This document shows, piece by piece, positions 6,459 to 14,030 of a DNA stretch of 29,486 nt. The DNA comes from a virus. The stretch's first letter is position 1, and each line of letters starts with the position of its first letter. The notes under the pieces were generated by a model. The model worked only from the letters and a program-made list of their open reading frames with translations. It ran no database searches and was not told the origin of the DNA. Both the position numbers and the translations under genes were made by a program. The stretch covers positions 1 to 29,486 of IMG/VR virus record IMGVR_UViG_3300037132_000243. One strand, written 5' to 3'.

Positions 6459-8108
6459 ATGGGCTTCAAAAACAAAACGCTGGCGTTCCGCGTGGTGCAG
6501 GTGGGCAGCGAGGGCTGGGAGCGGGAGAAGGCCCTGCTGCCCAAGCTCGCCGATCTGGACCGGAAGCCTGATCCGCTGCCTGTCGTGATGGGCTGGGCGG
6601 CGTGGCGGCACGCCAGGCAGGACGCGACGGGCGACACGGCCCAGCTGTGCGAAGGGGCGGGCGTGGAGCTGCTGCAGCTCGTCGCGGCCTCGAAGAAGGT
6701 GCCGCCGAGTCTGCTGGCGACGGAGCTGGCGCAGGCGGCGGAGGATAAGGAAAAGGACACCGGCAGCCGGATGACGCGCAAGGAGGCCAAGGCGTCCAAG
6801 CAGAACATCTCGGAAATGCTACGCGACGAGGCGCAACTGAGCTATGCCGCGCTGGAGCTGGCTTGGATCAAGCGCGGGCTGGTCGAGCTGGGGCTGACCA
6901 CGGCGGTCAGCGATGTCAACCAGGACACGCTGCGGGCGTGCTCCGCGGGCCTGCATCTGGTGGTCAATCCCGTGACGGCCGCGGGGCTGCTCGGCGAGCA
7001 GGTGCGGGAGTGGCACTACGCCGACTTCGCCACGGGCAACTCCGGCGAGCTGGTGGCGGACGACTACCTGCGCGACTTCCTGCTCTATCTGATGTGGACG
7101 GGGCAGCAGCAAGAGGGCCGCTGGCGCACGGGCGACAACGGCACGCTGGTGGTGCAGCTCGGGTTCGAGATCGGCGGCATGGTGCTGGTCCGTCCTACTG
7201 ATAGCGGGAAAATGAAGGCGGTGACGTTCAAGGCGGGACGCGACTACAAGCTGGCCGAGGTCTGCGCGAAGCTGGCCGAGGGCTACAAACCCAGCAGAGC
7301 CCGCCTGCTGCTGGCGGTGCTGGAAGGTCCGGGCAAGTCGGCCGCGTTCGACTTCGAGCCGGATACCTGGACGTTCCGCGGCGTCAAGCTCGTGGACGCC
7401 GAGGACGCGCCGAGCTGGGCAAACAAGGGCGCGGAGGTGGCGGCGCGGGTGCTAGACGGCATCGCGCTGCACCAGACGCTGGCGGCGCTGCTGCGCGCGT
7501 ATGCCGAGCTGCGTAATGACGGCCCGCGCTGGACGAATATGGTGGAATCCATCAAGTGGTGGGCGTCGGCGGAGACGGCCAAGGCACGCACCGACGACCT
7601 GCTGGCGGCGGAGGGGCTGCGGCGGAAGAAGGATCAACCGGCCGAAGAGGACGACGACGCGCGAGAGAGCCGCGAGGCTGGCGAGTCGGCGCAGCTGACG
7701 CCGGCGGATGTCGCGGATGCGCTGGGACTGGCGTGCCAAGTCATCCAGGATACCGGCAGCGCCACCGAGAAGACGCTGATGCGTCACTTGAAGTGTAGCG
7801 GCAAGGTCGCGGAGATGTTCCTCGCCGCGCTACAGGTCAAGGGCGTCATCGGGGCTAAGACCGGCAGCAAGCCGCGGGAGATCCATCTGTCGGTCCTCAA
7901 CAGCGTGCTGGCTGACCTCAAGAAGCACGGCATCAAGCCGCTGGGCAGCGTCCTGGGCGAAGTGGCGGCGGCGTGCGGGGGCATGGTGACGGGCACGGTC
8001 GGCAGCATCGAGATCAATATGGATAAGCCGTGCTCGAAGTGCGGCAAGGGCGGGGCGTGCGGCAATGGGAAGTGCCTGACCTGCAACACACCGAAACGCG
8101 GGAAGTGA
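6459..8108 (+). CDS. RdgC-like protein with C-terminal FtsK-gamma-like winged helix and Cys cluster
   Basis: From the ATG at 6459 the protein has 549 aa, longer than the roughly 300-aa bacterial RdgC. The start MGFKNKTLAFRV matches the FKNL-type RdgC start. Residues 82-165 follow the RdgC pattern: PPSLL, a charged helix with RMTRKEAKASKQ, a stretch like SEMLRDEAQL, then a strand-rich part. Residues 205-285 include FLLYLMW and FKAGRDYKLAEV. Residues about 433-477 (ATEKTLMRHLKCSGKVAE, then GVIGAKTGSKPREIHL) resemble the gamma winged helix of FtsK, including the GSKPRE ending. Residues 525-542 hold five cysteines (CSKCGKGGACGNGKC, then LTC), probably a zinc site. RdgC binds double-stranded DNA and restrains RecA. 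A recombination or replication role is likely; the fusion is unusual. The upstream GTG at 6450 is an alternative start. Confidence 0.68.
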   Translation: MGFKNKTLAFRVVQVGSEGWEREKALLPKLADLDRKPDPLPVVMGWAAWRHARQDATGDTAQLCEGAGVELLQLVAASKKVPPSLLATELAQAAEDKEKDTGSRMTRKEAKASKQNISEMLRDEAQLSYAALELAWIKRGLVELGLTTAVSDVNQDTLRACSAGLHLVVNPVTAAGLLGEQVREWHYADFATGNSGELVADDYLRDFLLYLMWTGQQQEGRWRTGDNGTLVVQLGFEIGGMVLVRPTDSGKMKAVTFKAGRDYKLAEVCAKLAEGYKPSRARLLLAVLEGPGKSAAFDFEPDTWTFRGVKLVDAEDAPSWANKGAEVAARVLDGIALHQTLAALLRAYAELRNDGPRWTNMVESIKWWASAETAKARTDDLLAAEGLRRKKDQPAEEDDDARESREAGESAQLTPADVADALGLACQVIQDTGSATEKTLMRHLKCSGKVAEMFLAALQVKGVIGAKTGSKPREIHLSVLNSVLADLKKHGIKPLGSVLGEVAAACGGMVTGTVGSIEINMDKPCSKCGKGGACGNGKCLTCNTPKRGK

Positions 8109-8301
8109 TTTCAACCGCGAGGGGGCAGGGTTTGCGTCTAATGGCGCATAGGTTCTGTCCCTGCGTGTCCGGCGCGAGCCGATTATGACACCGGAGCCGG
8201 TGCGGCTATGCCGCTGTCCGGCATCCGCCCCCGCGGAAGAATTGGAAGAGGGGAGCAAGGGTTATGGGTGTTCACTATAGGAAAGCGCAGAGGCCCACGG
8301 G
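8109..8301 (+). other. Intergenic leader with possible tiny coupled ORFs
   Basis: No recognisable gene. A 31-codon frame at 8185-8280 and a 13-codon frame at 8264-8305 are open; the latter follows a GAGGGGAGCAAGG-like site and ends in a TGA that overlaps the next ATG. They may couple translation into the replication gene. A CACCGG/CCGGTG hairpin lies near 8188-8201. Confidence 0.3.
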
Positions 8302-9354
8302 ATGAGCGTCAAGACCCTCGGGCACTATCATTGGCATAAGGTGTGGCACGACGATCTGATGTCGGACGGGGGCTATGCCCGCGTCGGTCTGTTGGAGCGC
8401 GGTGCATATTCGACGCTGTGCAACTTGGCCGGATCGACCAATAACAGCGGCAGTATGAGGGTTGGCATGGACGCGGCGCTGAACATCCGCACGGCCGCGG
8501 AGTGGTTGGTGGACGTCGTTCCCGGCGCCGGAGAGCGTAAAGACCGCTGCAAGGCTAACCGTGCGTTGCTGCGTACGCTGGTCAAGGCGGGGCTGCTGGT
8601 GGTGCGCGGCGAGAAGCTGTGCATCAGCTCGTGGGCGGAGGAGCAGAAGTGTGCGCCCAGCATGGAGGCGGCGCGACAGCGACGTTGCCGTGCGTTGCGT
8701 AACAAGGATCTCAGCGCCGGCGATGAGGGGGGGCGCGGAATGGGAGAATCTCCGCGCGAATTTTTCGCGGCCGTTCCTCCGCCGGCCGCCGGCCCCAGAG
8801 GGGCGGCAGAGCCGCCCCTCCCCCCCTCGACTTCGACCGATTTCGAGGGGATTGTGACACATCACGCAGAGCGTGACATGTCACACAGAGGAGAGGCAGA
8901 GGAGATCGAAGACGAAAGACGAAAAAAAGAGTCCTTCGACTCTCGAACTTCGATTTCGAAAGAAGGCGCGGACGCCTCGACGGGGGGGAGGGGCGGCTCT
9001 GCCGCCGGAAGCGATCGGAGCAGCCCCATGCGTGCCCTGGTGGATCCCAAGCTGTTCCCGTTCTGGCCGCAAGACGAAAAGGATGAAGCAGCTTTTGAGA
9101 GATTGGAATACGAGCAGCTCGTCGCCGCGGCGATGGATCTGTGCAAGACCTGCAAGACGTTCGATAAAAACACCTACAGCCGCCAGCTGCGGCTGATGGA
9201 AGCCCGCTACGGGCAGGAGCAAGCGGCGTGGTGGTTCAAGAAGGCGCTGGGGAAGGTGCACCGCGCCATCGTCGACAAGATCGCCCGCAAGCCTGCCGCG
9301 TTGATGAATCATGAGCTTGAAAAGTGTGCGCAAGGACTCCCAAACAGCCCGTAA
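8302..9354 (+). CDS. Phage replisome-organizer-like replication protein
   Basis: The 350-aa protein has an N-terminal winged-helix-like domain (about 1-125). It starts WHKVWHDDLMSDGGYARVG, goes on with RGAYSTLCNLAGSTNNSGSM, and ends LLRTLVKAGLLVVRGEKLCISSW. This is the layout of phage replisome-organizer N-termini that bind the origin. A long linker of low complexity (about 160-240) follows, then a helical C-terminal domain (PFWPQDEKDEAAFERLEYEQL and QEQAAWWFKKALGKVHRAI) that could recruit the helicase. The linker DNA carries strong palindromes and short repeats, as in lambda O, where the origin lies inside the gene. The place after the RdgC-like gene and before a nucleotide phosphohydrolase fits replication. 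The family call is by pattern only. Confidence 0.55.
   Translation: MSVKTLGHYHWHKVWHDDLMSDGGYARVGLLERGAYSTLCNLAGSTNNSGSMRVGMDAALNIRTAAEWLVDVVPGAGERKDRCKANRALLRTLVKAGLLVVRGEKLCISSWAEEQKCAPSMEAARQRRCRALRNKDLSAGDEGGRGMGESPREFFAAVPPPAAGPRGAAEPPLPPSTSTDFEGIVTHHAERDMSHRGEAEEIEDERRKKESFDSRTSISKEGADASTGGRGGSAAGSDRSSPMRALVDPKLFPFWPQDEKDEAAFERLEYEQLVAAAMDLCKTCKTFDKNTYSRQLRLMEARYGQEQAAWWFKKALGKVHRAIVDKIARKPAALMNHELEKCAQGLPNSP
8797..9006. other. Candidate replication origin inside the replication gene
   Basis: The stretch holds a perfect 10-bp stem with a 3-nt loop (8798-8820) and a 14-nt hairpin with 12 matches (8854-8867 with 8871-8884, loop AGA). It also has a 25-bp perfect long-range inverted repeat (8802-8826 with 8982-9006) and three CTTCGA-to-TCGA words (8831-8846, 8934-8946, 8948-8959). 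A purine-rich, A-rich run lies at 8885-8932. It encodes only a low-complexity linker, so the DNA, not the protein, seems constrained. Confidence 0.5.
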
Positions 9355-9369
9355 AACGAAAGTTGAACT

Positions 9370-9933
9370 ATGACGAAGAACTACAAAATGACCCCCTGGT
9401 GCCAGACCTACACCGGCGTGCTGTTCTACCCGCTCGAACCGGACGCGGAGGATATTTGCATCGAGGACATCGCGCACCATCTGGCGATTATCAACCGCTT
9501 CGGCGGGGCGAGCCGCGTACCGATTTCGGTGGCGGATCATTCCGTTCTCGTGGCCGGCGAAATGCCGGCGCATCTGGCCCTGTGGGGGCTGCTGCACGAT
9601 GCCAGCGAGGCGTATCTGATCGACCTGCCGCGGCCCGTTAAATACAGCCCCGAGCTGGTGGGCTATCGGAAGGTCGAGGCGATGCTGCAGGCGATGATCT
9701 ACGCGAAGTTCGGCTTGACCGGTCCCGAGCCGGCGGAGTTGAAGCTGGTGGATGACCAGATGCTGATGACCGAGCAGCGCGACCTGATGGGACCGCAAAC
9801 CGAGCCCTGGGCGTGCCAAGCTCAACCGTATACGTCAATCGTCTATCCGCTGTCGTGGCAGTCGGCGGAATCCGTGTTTCTGTTTTGGATGCGCCGGCTG
9901 ACGAATGGGAGCGCGCATGGCCACGCCCGCTAA
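9370..9933 (+). CDS. HD-domain phosphohydrolase, YfbR-like nucleotidase
   Basis: The 187-aa protein has the HD pattern: H57 in VADHSVLV, H76-D77 in LLHDASEAYLIDLPRPVK, and an acidic pair D128/D129 in KLVDDQML. The sequence ISVADHSV and HDASEAYLIDLP is typical of the YfbR/5'-deoxyribonucleotidase group, which removes phosphate from dNMPs with a divalent metal. In phages such enzymes tune nucleotide pools. The gene follows the replication gene after 15 bp and precedes a small unknown gene that overlaps its end. Specificity cannot be read from the sequence. Confidence 0.75.
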   Translation: MTKNYKMTPWCQTYTGVLFYPLEPDAEDICIEDIAHHLAIINRFGGASRVPISVADHSVLVAGEMPAHLALWGLLHDASEAYLIDLPRPVKYSPELVGYRKVEAMLQAMIYAKFGLTGPEPAELKLVDDQMLMTEQRDLMGPQTEPWACQAQPYTSIVYPLSWQSAESVFLFWMRRLTNGSAHGHAR

Positions 9934-10291
9934 ACATCTCCCCGACTGCGACACGCAGGATCGCAACCCCGAGGGCATCGTCAAGCCGTGCAACTGCAAG
10001 GGGCGTGAGTGTGTGCCGGGGACTTTCTCCGTCAACCCGCTGCTGGCGCCGCCGGCGAAGGCGAAGCGGAAGACGAGCGTGCCGCGGCTGACACTGCTGG
10101 AGCGGATACGGTTCGAGCTGGTCAAGGCGTACGCGCCCACGGGGATGCTCGGCGCCGGCCAGCAGCCGGCGCCGGTCTGCGCGCGGCTGACGATCAGCCT
10201 GGCGGACGAAACCCTGCGGCAGCTGTATGCGACGCCGTTCAGCTTCGAGCCGGTGCGGGATGATGGGCTGATGGAAACGGGCGGTCGGTAG
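9917..10291 (+). CDS. Hypothetical 124-aa protein with N-terminal cysteine cluster
   Basis: The ATG at 9917 is preceded by GGGAG at about 6 nt; an in-frame ATG at 9905 is an alternative. The N-terminal part (HLPDCDTQDRNPEG, then KPCNCKGREC) has four cysteines that could hold zinc. The C-terminal part (LTLLERIRFELVKAY, then LADETLRQLY) is helical. It overlaps the end of the HD gene. Family unknown; it closes the replication block before a recurrent hairpin motif and the terminase genes. Confidence 0.55.
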   Translation: MATPAKHLPDCDTQDRNPEGIVKPCNCKGRECVPGTFSVNPLLAPPAKAKRKTSVPRLTLLERIRFELVKAYAPTGMLGAGQQPAPVCARLTISLADETLRQLYATPFSFEPVRDDGLMETGGR

Positions 10292-10312
10292 TTTTGACTT
10301 CTACGCTTGCGC

Positions 10313-10330
10313 TGCCTACGGAAGATGGCA
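10313..10330 (+). repeat. Recurrent hairpin motif, copy 2
   Basis: TGCCTACGGAAGATGGCA, with TGCC pairing to GGCA, lies between the replication block and the small terminase, 46 bp before the terminase ATG. A T-rich run (TTCTTTTT) follows. Confidence 0.55.
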
Positions 10331-10375
10331 CTATTCTTTTTCGCAGTCGGTGTGAGAACCAGCGTGGAGGTTCCG

Positions 10376-10966
10376 ATGACGACGAAGAAGAAACCAGCAG
10401 CGCGAGCGCGGAAGGCCGTCCAACCGGAACGGCGACCCCGCAAATCCCCAAGCCGGCGCGACAACGCGCAGCCGCGGGCGGGCACGCACACGTGGCTGCC
10501 CGCGCGGCTACCCGCACGCGTAGCAAAAAACATGCCACTGACCGACCGCCTCGCCGGCTTCCTCGATGAACTTAGCGAGGGCGGCTTCTATACGCCGACG
10601 GCGGCGCGGTGGCGGTTGAGCTGGTCCCGCGACATCAAACCGCTACTCACCCACGGCAAGAAATTCAACACGGCTTTCGAGCAGCTCTACACCGAAGCCA
10701 AAAAGACGGGCAGTGAGCGCCGCAACGAGTTGCGCGAGGACTGCGCAGACATGAAGGCGATGGTGGGCTGGGACGAACCGGTCTTTCAGCAAGGTAAGTA
10801 TGTGGGCTCGGTGCGGCGGTTTTCCGACCGGCTGCACGAGATCATGCTGCGCGCCGGAAATCCCGCGAAGTTCGCCGACCGGCACGAGCTGACCGGCGCG
10901 AATGGCACGGCGTTCACGGGTGGCGTCATCGTCTTGCCGGCGGACATCCCGGCGCCGCGGGAGTAA
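10376..10966 (+). CDS. Putative terminase small subunit
   Basis: The ATG at 10376 has GGAGG eight nt upstream, which decides the start against an in-frame ATG at 10307. The 196-aa product begins with a basic tail of about 50 residues (TTKKKPAARARKAVQPERR). The rest holds helices (DRLAGFLDELSEGG, WSRDIKPLLTHGKKFNTAFEQLYTE) and a C-terminal region RRFSDRLHEIMLRAG, then KFADRHELTGANG and GGVIVLP. Ends of the form ADRxELTGxxG are frequent in phage small terminases. The gene lies 6 bp before the large subunit. In packaging the small subunit recognises the pac or cos site and loads the motor. Confidence 0.65.
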   Translation: MTTKKKPAARARKAVQPERRPRKSPSRRDNAQPRAGTHTWLPARLPARVAKNMPLTDRLAGFLDELSEGGFYTPTAARWRLSWSRDIKPLLTHGKKFNTAFEQLYTEAKKTGSERRNELREDCADMKAMVGWDEPVFQQGKYVGSVRRFSDRLHEIMLRAGNPAKFADRHELTGANGTAFTGGVIVLPADIPAPRE

Positions 10967-10972
10967 AGCCTG

Positions 10973-12394
10973 ATGGCTGACCCGCTCAAGATTCATTGGC
11001 AGGCGTTCCCTGGCAAGCAGAAGTTCACGCTGTCGGTCGGCGGCGTGCGCGAAATGAATTATGGCGGGGCGCGCGGGGGCATGAAGACCACCACGGGCAT
11101 TGCCTGGCTGGTCAAGCCGCCGCACATCGAGCATCCCGCCTACCGTGCGCTGGTCCTGCGGCGCAACAGCGACGACCTATCCGATTGGGTGGATCGCGCC
11201 ACGCGAATGTGGGCTCCGCTGCGGCCACGCAAGACCGGCAAGCCGGCGGTGTTCGAGTTCCCCTCGGGCGCCATCGTGCGCTGTAACCATCTCAAAGACC
11301 GCGAGGCGTACACCAAGTACCAGGGACACGAGTACCACAAGATGCTCGTGGAAGAATTGCAGCAGATCCCGCGCGAGATGGATTACTTGAACCTGATTTC
11401 GGCGTGCCGCACGACCGTGCGCGAGCTGCCGGCGCAAATCTTTGTCACCTGCAACCCGGGCGGCATCGGGCACAGTTGGATCAAGGCGCGCTGGCATATC
11501 GGCAAGCTGTCCGACCGCAAACCCTGCGTGGCCTATCCCATCCCTGGCGACGAGGGGCGGCTGATGATGTACGTGCCGGCGACCATCGACGACAACCCAC
11601 TGCTGATGCAGATCGACCCGGGCTATGTGAAGTTCCTCGAAAGCCTGCCCGAGCCTATCCGGTCGGCGTGGCGGTTCGGCGATTGGGACATTTTCAGCGG
11701 GCAGGTGTTCGAACTGCTGGAGGGACTGCACATCATCGACGGCGCCGAGGTGCCCGCGGGCGCGGAGATCCTGATGACCTTCGATTGGGGCAGCGGCAAG
11801 CCGTTCTCCTGCGGCTACTGGTGGCAGGACGCGGACGGGCGGCTGTACCGCTTTCAAGAGCTGTACGGCTGCGGCCCCGAAGCGAATACGGGGCTACACC
11901 TGACCGACGAGGAAACCGCGGAGCGCATCGTCGCGTTCGAGAAGAAGCTCGGCATCCACGATCGCATCAAGCGCCGGCTGGCCGGCTCGGATTGCTTCGC
12001 CAAGCGTGTCAGCGCCGACAATGGCATCGGCCCGTCCACCTACGAAACCTTCGCCAAGCAGAAGATTTTTCTGGAGCAGGGCGACTGCGGACCAGGCTCG
12101 CGCAAGCGCAAGCTCGACGCGCTCAAGCAGCGGCTGCGGGTGCGCCGCGACTCCGAGGGCAAGCCCGTCGAGCTGCCCATGCTCGTCGTCTACCGCTGCT
12201 GCAAGCACTTCACGCGCACCGTGCCGCTGCTGGTCTACAACCTCGACAACCCCGAGGACGTGGACACCGAGCTGGAAGATCACGCCTACGACGACACGAG
12301 TTTTATCGTTCTCGCGCGCGTGCTGAAAGACAACACCTCGGCGCCGCCGGCAGCGGCCCGCATGGCGAAGGTGGGCAAGAAGAAAATGTTTTGA
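10973..12394 (+). CDS. terL: Terminase large subunit
   Basis: The 473-aa motor protein shows an ATPase domain with Walker A GGARGGMKT (31-39), an adenine-side motif near ALVLRRN (59-65), Walker B MLVEE (124-128) with the catalytic Glu, and a coupling motif CNPGG (160-164). The nuclease domain starts at MTFDWGSGKPF with D271 as the first metal ligand. More acidic positions follow (GSDCFAKRVSADNG, and DTELEDHAYDDTSF near the end). It pumps DNA into the prohead and cuts the concatemer. The gene has the order and spacing expected after the small subunit, and it is of usual length. Confidence 0.93.
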   Translation: MADPLKIHWQAFPGKQKFTLSVGGVREMNYGGARGGMKTTTGIAWLVKPPHIEHPAYRALVLRRNSDDLSDWVDRATRMWAPLRPRKTGKPAVFEFPSGAIVRCNHLKDREAYTKYQGHEYHKMLVEELQQIPREMDYLNLISACRTTVRELPAQIFVTCNPGGIGHSWIKARWHIGKLSDRKPCVAYPIPGDEGRLMMYVPATIDDNPLLMQIDPGYVKFLESLPEPIRSAWRFGDWDIFSGQVFELLEGLHIIDGAEVPAGAEILMTFDWGSGKPFSCGYWWQDADGRLYRFQELYGCGPEANTGLHLTDEETAERIVAFEKKLGIHDRIKRRLAGSDCFAKRVSADNGIGPSTYETFAKQKIFLEQGDCGPGSRKRKLDALKQRLRVRRDSEGKPVELPMLVVYRCCKHFTRTVPLLVYNLDNPEDVDTELEDHAYDDTSFIVLARVLKDNTSAPPAAARMAKVGKKKMF

Positions 12395-12402
12395 GGACCA
12401 CC

Positions 12403-12666
12403 ATGACAACACTCCCCCATTTCGCAGCGCAACAGAATCCGGCTGCACATAGAAAGCACCAGGGCAACAAGATGAACCCAAAACCGCAACACTCCGCGCA
12501 ACAAAAACGCAACACGTTGCAGCCGTTCAGCGACCCCTCCAGCGACCGCGTCGGCGCGGCGTGCCGGCGCATCCGCAACCTGGTCAACGCCAAGCTGCGC
12601 GAGATCCGCGCCAAGCGCAAGGCGGGGCTACTGCCCGAGGATGATGACGCCGCGGTGGACACTTGA
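12403..12666 (+). CDS. Hypothetical 87-aa basic protein
   Basis: The ATG at 12403 follows GAGGACCACC. The N-terminal half is Gln/His/Asn-rich and probably disordered (HFAAQQNPAAHRKHQGNK). The C-terminal half is one long basic helix (ACRRIRNLVNAKLREIRAKRK) with an acidic tail (PEDDDAAVD). An internal ATG at 12472 is an alternative start. It overlaps the next gene by TTGA. No family recognised; a packaging or head-accessory role is a guess from place. Confidence 0.55.
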   Translation: MTTLPHFAAQQNPAAHRKHQGNKMNPKPQHSAQQKRNTLQPFSDPSSDRVGAACRRIRNLVNAKLREIRAKRKAGLLPEDDDAAVDT

Positions 12667-13298
12667 CCACGGCCGAAGAACTGCGCGAGCGCCGGCCCAG
12701 CGCCGTCACCTGGACGCCGCGGGACACGCGGCTCCTCCAGTTCCCGTCGGGCAAGGTCGTGGACATGTACGTCCGCGGGGCGATCTGCTGGCCGACGCCG
12801 CCGCAGCGTGGCGGCGATGTGGGCGGCTATGCGGTGCTGGGCTGCCAGAACCAAGCGACGGGCATCATCCATGTGATGGAAGAGACCGCGTTCATTACCA
12901 TCGAGAACCATCTCGACGAAGAGGGACGCATCCACACGCGTGGGCTCGCCGGCTGGCTGAACATGGCCCACGCGCTCTATGGCCTCGACCGGCTGTATTG
13001 GCATCAGGATTGGGAGCGGTTCGAGTTCTACAGCAAGCGAGTGCGAGAGTGCGGGATGCTGCTGCCCAAGCCGCGGCTGGTCGAGCTGCTGTGGCAGGAT
13101 GATTCCCTAGCGGAGACGCTGTTCTGGACCGCCTACGCCACCGAACTGATACAGATCTACGAGGACGCCCACAGTTACGACGCGCTGCAAATCTGGAAGG
13201 GCCACCCGGGCGAGGATGTCGCACGCGATCCCGCGGTGTGGGCGCTGTGCGTGTTGGCGATGGGTTTCGCGCAGCGGCCTTGGCGGAAACGAGTTTGA
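12663..13298 (+). CDS. Hypothetical 211-aa protein, last gene of the packaging block
   Basis: The likely start is a TTG that overlaps the preceding TGA (TTGA); the first in-frame ATG is at 12765. The protein has a beta-rich first half (LLQFPSGKVVDMYVRGAICWP, VGGYAVLGCQN) and a helical second half (GWLNMAHALYGLDRLYW, TLFWTAYATELIQIYED). I do not recognise it. DNA after its stop drops in GC and carries an antisense gene, so it ends a transcription unit. Confidence 0.6.
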   Translation: MTTAEELRERRPSAVTWTPRDTRLLQFPSGKVVDMYVRGAICWPTPPQRGGDVGGYAVLGCQNQATGIIHVMEETAFITIENHLDEEGRIHTRGLAGWLNMAHALYGLDRLYWHQDWERFEFYSKRVRECGMLLPKPRLVELLWQDDSLAETLFWTAYATELIQIYEDAHSYDALQIWKGHPGEDVARDPAVWALCVLAMGFAQRPWRKRV

Positions 13299-13354
13299 AT
13301 ATGGGTTCGGCACGGCGACATCATTTATCGTGATGAATGAGTCATGGTTGACAG

Positions 13355-13390
13355 CCCCGCCAGGATTCAAGCGGGGGTCAGTCCCACTTC
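13355..13390. repeat. Hairpin with GGTCAGTCCC motif, REP-like
   Basis: CCCCGC (13355-13360) pairs with GCGGGG (13371-13376) around a 10-nt loop, followed at once by GGGTCAGTCCCACTTC. GGGTCAGTCCC-type words are, as I remember, part of widespread REP-like repeats. It lies between two convergent genes and may also stop transcription from either side, though no T-run follows. Confidence 0.45.
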
Positions 13391-13393
13391 AAA

Positions 13394-13591
13394 TTATTTG
13401 CGTCGTAAAATATTTCTGCAAAGCCAAACAAGAAAAAGAACAGCACCTATACGTGCCAGGTTATACAAAGTGTGGTTGGGTTCCCGTTCAATTCCAAAGC
13501 CAACGCGCACGATGTAAGGGGCCAGTATTATAAGAAAAAGCCCGACTACACTTAACACGAACAGTATAAATGCGATTATTTTCGAAGCCAT
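13394..13591 (-). CDS. Small two-helix membrane protein, antisense moron candidate
   Basis: The 65-aa product is strongly hydrophobic in two stretches: residues 4-28 (KIIAFILFVLSVVGLFLIIL) and about 46-60 (IGAVLFLVWLCRNI), joined by a short polar loop with IEREPNH and ending in RRK. The gene is the only one on the minus strand within the structural region. Its DNA is much poorer in GC than its neighbours. A TTGACG-N17-TACGCT promoter lies just upstream and a GGCGG precedes the ATG. Autonomous, reversed, compositionally foreign genes in prophages (morons) are often expressed from the lysogen, for example to block superinfection. The role is inference. Confidence 0.55.
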   Translation of the reverse strand: MASKIIAFILFVLSVVGLFLIILAPYIVRVGFGIEREPNHTLYNLARIGAVLFLVWLCRNILRRK

Positions 13592-13617
13592 TTCTTGCCG
13601 CCGAAGTTCTTTCGCGC

Positions 13618-13646
13618 AGCGTAGGCTTGGAAGTCAGGCGCGTCAA
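13618..13646 (-). promoter_or_regulatory. Candidate sigma70 promoter for the antisense membrane gene
   Basis: On the minus strand TTGACG (13646-13641) and TACGCT (13623-13618) are 17 bp apart, about 27 bp upstream of the membrane-protein ATG. Confidence 0.45.
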
Positions 13647-13933
13647 GCACGGCACGTTCACCCGCAAACGGTTTTCAGAGGTTCGGCTCGTCGGCGGCGT
13701 TTTTCGTGACAGATGACGTAGCCAACCCTGCAAAACTAATCCTTGCCGTCCTGCCGTGTTCACCCCCGCGCAACGGTCGAAGCGCAGGCCCGCGCTGCCG
13801 ATCAAGCGGCTGCAGCAGGGCATTATTTCCGCGCTACGGTTGGGCCTGCGCGCTCTGATTTGTAATAACTGCCCCGCCCGCCACGGCGCGAAAACCCAGC
13901 AAAACACGCACAAAACATCATTTCCGCCGGCCA
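13647..13933. other. Gene-free structured stretch
   Basis: I find no convincing gene in either direction; open frames here have unnatural composition. A perfect 10-bp inverted repeat (13782-13791 with 13842-13851, GCGCAGGCCC/GGGCCTGCGC) encloses 50 nt with further pairing. The stretch ends in a strong terminator on the plus strand, so it may be a 3' untranslated region or a small RNA. Confidence 0.45.
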
Positions 13934-13966
13934 CGGCGCGCCCCCTCGGGTGCGCCGTTTTTTTTT
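13934..13966 (+). terminator. Rho-independent terminator before the portal gene
   Basis: A 10-bp stem (13934-13943 with 13948-13957, one G-T pair) with a CCTC loop is followed by nine T. This is the clearest terminator in the window and separates the packaging block from the head genes. Confidence 0.92.
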
Positions 13967-13977
13967 CCGCTAGACGC

Positions 13978-13993
13978 GCCTACGGATTGCGGC
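13978..13993 (+). repeat. Recurrent hairpin motif, copy 3
   Basis: GCCTACGGATTGCGGC lies 11 bp after the terminator T-run and 53 bp before the portal ATG. Here only GCC/GGC can pair. A TTAAT follows. Confidence 0.55.
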
Positions 13994-14030
13994 AAGTCTT
14001 AATCCATCGACCACCGATAGCGTGAAACTT

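Noticed and set aside
11404-12402. Upstream part of a long plus-strand frame overlapping the terminase
   Set aside because: Only the part from 12403 has a start with a ribosome-binding site; the earlier part is a frame shadow of the large terminase.
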